DNA of 64,000 bases from Marinibacterium anthonyi. GTDB lineage: Bacteria; Pseudomonadota; Alphaproteobacteria; Rhodobacterales; Rhodobacteraceae. The notes under the pieces were generated by a model. The model worked only from the letters and a program-made list of their open reading frames with translations, was not told the DNA's origin and did no database searches. Location of the stretch: the NCBI GenBank assembly GCA_003217735.2, contig CP031585.1, positions 3,459,501 to 3,523,500 on the forward strand. Direction: 5' to 3'. Of the stretch, positions 62,287 through 64,000 are shown piece by piece. Every line of letters begins with the position of its first letter. Positions within the stretch are counted from its first letter, which is position 1. Both the position numbers and the translations under genes were made by a program.

Positions 62287-63027
62287 CTAGCCGGCAACCG
62301 CGCGCAGCAGCTTCTTGCGGGCAGGGGGAATGGCGCCGATTTCAAGTCCGGTGAAGACGTGCAGCGTGTTCATCTGCCGGTCTACGACCGCATGATCGCT
62401 GACCCAGCCGCCCATCATCAGGTAGGTCCGCAACAACGGCGGCATCTTCAGCATCGCCTTCTTCGCATCCGGCTTGCGGCGCAACCGCGCGGCATAGCGG
62501 AAGATCTCGGGCGCCTTGACCCGGGGCAGCCAGCGATTGGGCGCCAGGTGGCGGGCCTTGAGCACGGCGAAGGCGTCCAGGTAGGTGTCCGTCTCGGTCC
62601 CCGCGAAGGAAGAGCAGCCGAACAGCATTTCGACCCGCTGGTCATCGACCAGCCGGGTCATCGCCCCCCAGGCCACGCGCAGAATGTCGGGATCGGACCA
62701 GTCGGGGTGGATGCAGAACCGCCCCACCTCGACCATGCGGCCCTGGAAATCGGCCAGAGCCGACAACCCGTAATACTGCGCCGAATAACAGCGGTCGAGT
62801 TCGCCGCCGTGTTCCAGAAGCAGCAACCGAAAGCAGCAGACCAGCGTCCCGGACCGCAGATCGCGCACCATGACATGCAGACAGGTTTTGTCGAAAACGT
62901 CACAATCCGGCCCCTGAAGCCCGAAGCACAGCCCCCGCAGGGCCTGTGCCTGGGCCAGGTCCCCCGGCCCCGCGGCCAGCGCGGCATGGTATTTTCCACG
63001 GGTCAGCGACGGCAGTTTCAGCGGCAT
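62287..63027 (-). CDS. olsB: Ornithine lipid acyl-ACP N-acyltransferase OlsB
   Basis: GNAT-like enzyme of 246 aa that makes lyso-ornithine lipid from ornithine and 3-hydroxyacyl-ACP. Start ATG 63027; a TTG at 63033 is in frame but less likely. Pattern: AQALRGLCFGLQGPDCDVFDKTCLHVMVRD near the start, YSAQYYGLSALADFQGRMVEVGRFCIHPDW near 83-112, MLFGCSSFAGTE, and the C-terminal YLMMGGWVSDHAVVDRQMNTLHVFTGLEIG. The usual partner olsA is not next to it. The hemolysin-like naming of this family is a legacy label. Confidence 0.85.
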   Translation of the reverse strand: MPLKLPSLTRGKYHAALAAGPGDLAQAQALRGLCFGLQGPDCDVFDKTCLHVMVRDLRSGTLVCCFRLLLLEHGGELDRCYSAQYYGLSALADFQGRMVEVGRFCIHPDWSDPDILRVAWGAMTRLVDDQRVEMLFGCSSFAGTETDTYLDAFAVLKARHLAPNRWLPRVKAPEIFRYAARLRRKPDAKKAMLKMPPLLRTYLMMGGWVSDHAVVDRQMNTLHVFTGLEIGAIPPARKKLLRAVAG

Positions 63028-63130
63028 CGGCAACGGCGTCCTGTCAGCAACGACTCAGGGTCCGGCCGCGGCTAGCACACCGGATCCGACAATTATGTGA
63101 CGCCGACGGTCGAAGGAAAAGGCGGGCCAA

Positions 63131-63161
63131 GAAAAAGGCGGGCCGGCACAGAGCGGCCCGC
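63131..63161 (-). terminator. Rho-independent terminator of bamE
   Basis: On the minus strand GCGGGCC and GGCCCGC form a perfect 7-bp stem with a 10-base loop, followed by CTTTTTC. It lies 112 bp after the bamE stop. Confidence 0.75.
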
Positions 63162-63272
63162 ACCGGGGTCGAAAAGGTAAACGGACAAGGGAATCAGGCG
63201 CCGGCCCCAAGCGATTGCCCGGAACACCGGCCCCAAGCAATGTCCCCGACATACTGGCCCCGAATACTGGCC

Positions 63273-63734
63273 CTAGAGACCGCCCGGACGATAATTTCCG
63301 AGGTTGCCGAACAATTGCCGCAGGAAGGTCTTGTCGGTGATTCCCGAACTGGTGACCCGCCGCGTCAGCGGAACGACATTGCCGTCTTCCAGCGCGTAGG
63401 TCTCGATATTGCGGACGACGCCGGAGTCATCGAAGCTGATCGCGACCAGCTTGCGTTCGACTTCCTTGGGTTCGGCGGCGCCGAAATAGCGCATCTTTGT
63501 CGACAGATAGTAATAGTCGCTGTTGGGCAGGACCCCCACCGACGACGGCGTCCCGACGGATTCGGCCACGCTGTCGCGCGTATCCACGCCCACGACCAGC
63601 TGCGCCAGTTCGGCATCCGACGGCGCATAGCCGTGGTTGCGGTATTGCACCGTGCAGGCCCCAAGGCCGACAGCCAGCGCCAGTGCCGCCATCAGGCGGA
63701 GCCCGGGCCGGGATCGGGTCGCTCTTGGGATCAT
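63273..63734 (-). CDS. bamE: Outer-membrane assembly lipoprotein BamE (SmpA/OmlA)
   Basis: Lipoprotein of the beta-barrel assembly machine. It is 153 aa from the ATG at 63734. The signal ends in a lipobox LGAC with the modified Cys near residue 27. BamE pattern: VVGVDTRDSVAESVGTPSSVGVLPNSDYYYLSTKM, then AISFDDSGVVRNIETYAL near 110. Divergent from the DUF177 gene, as commonly seen in Rhodobacterales; 86 bp between them must hold both promoters. Confidence 0.9.
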   Translation of the reverse strand: MIPRATRSRPGLRLMAALALAVGLGACTVQYRNHGYAPSDAELAQLVVGVDTRDSVAESVGTPSSVGVLPNSDYYYLSTKMRYFGAAEPKEVERKLVAISFDDSGVVRNIETYALEDGNVVPLTRRVTSSGITDKTFLRQLFGNLGNYRPGGL

Positions 63735-63820
63735 GTCTGCCTCTTGTATTGCCGTATCATGCCTTTTATCCCGATACCCCAATCCGCCCTTGGGGTTCAA
63801 GAAACGAAAAGAGGCCTGGA

Positions 63821-64000
63821 ATGACCGATCAGCCGCAGCAAGCCGACAAGATCCGCGTCGCGGACCTGAGCCAGCAGGTCCCGACCCCGTTCCGCATCGT
63901 GCCCGACGCGGATGCGCTGAAGGGACTCGCGGCGGTTCTGGACCTGGATGGCCTGCGCAAGCTGCGCTTTGAAGGCACCATCGCCGCGCAAGGCCAGCGC
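63821..64000 (+). CDS. DUF177 (YceD) family protein, 3' partial
   Basis: The first 60 codons of a frame that runs off the window. N-terminus KIRVADLSQQVPTPFRIVPDADALKGLAAVLDLDGLRKLRFEG matches the DUF177/YceD family, whose members affect 23S rRNA levels and usually lie before rpmF and plsX. GAGG lies 7 bases before the ATG. The rest of the gene is outside the window. Confidence 0.85.
   Translation, partial: MTDQPQQADKIRVADLSQQVPTPFRIVPDADALKGLAAVLDLDGLRKLRFEGTIAAQGQR

Overview
The window looks like a high-GC alphaproteobacterial chromosome of the Rhodobacterales (Roseobacter/Paracoccaceae type). The gene content and order are typical of that group: pepA-holC facing lptF-lptG-lptD-surA-pdxA-rsmA, prfA-prmC-DUF4167, a CXXC-less Fur/Mur-type regulator, tyrS facing anmK, olsB, and bamE divergent from a DUF177 (YceD) gene. 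RTX proteins and a Hint-domain protein are also characteristic. All names come from reading motifs by eye; no database search was run.

Region 1 (1 to about 10.76 kb) is accessory. It opens inside a very large DEAD-box helicase with a DUF1998/MZB-type cysteine cluster, best read as a DruE-like (Druantia) defence helicase whose 5' end and possible partner lie outside the window. Next come a ribbon-helix-helix regulator on the minus strand and, divergently, an unknown 173-aa protein, a zinc-ribbon GIY-YIG nuclease-like protein and a soluble FtsH-like AAA+/M41 zinc protease. The divergent promoters share a perfect 12-bp palindrome. A 12-bp hairpin lies between the first two genes, a palindrome covers the ribosome binding site of the protease gene, and a 13-bp-stem terminator closes the block. 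This regulated nuclease-plus-protease module is the best candidate here for an undescribed system.

Region 2 (about 10.8 to 21.6 kb) is surface and secretion related: an SDR oxidoreductase, a Hint-domain protein, a TPR-like/OCH1-type glycosyltransferase, an RTX beta-propeller protein, an M50 site-2-type protease with CBS domains, and a serralysin-like RTX metalloprotease. The two RTX proteins share a similar C-terminal end and have no type I exporter genes nearby. Long non-coding stretches separate these genes.

Region 3 (21.6 to 40.2 kb) is mainly housekeeping: ndk, a Rv2525c-like secreted protein, YceI, an ABC-F ATPase, MarC, a retropepsin-like protease, holC-VOC-pepA, then the LPS transport/outer-membrane biogenesis operon (lptF, lptG, lptD, surA) continuing into pdxA and rsmA through overlapping stop/start codons. 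DUF4167, prmC and prfA follow on the minus strand.

Region 4 (40.2 to 64 kb) mixes metabolism and information processing: a guanidino-compound module (M20 amidohydrolase, agmatinase, guanidinobutyrase-like ureohydrolase), mazG, a sulfotransferase-like protein, nucleoside hydrolase, selO, a Fur/Mur-type regulator, an AbrB-family membrane protein, a PAS sensor, enolase with small downstream genes, a fatty acid desaturase, anmK, tyrS, a FemAB-like acyltransferase, uup, a B12-binding radical SAM protein, olsB, bamE and the start of a DUF177 gene cut by the window end. The genome is compact: several convergent gene pairs overlap at their 3' ends.
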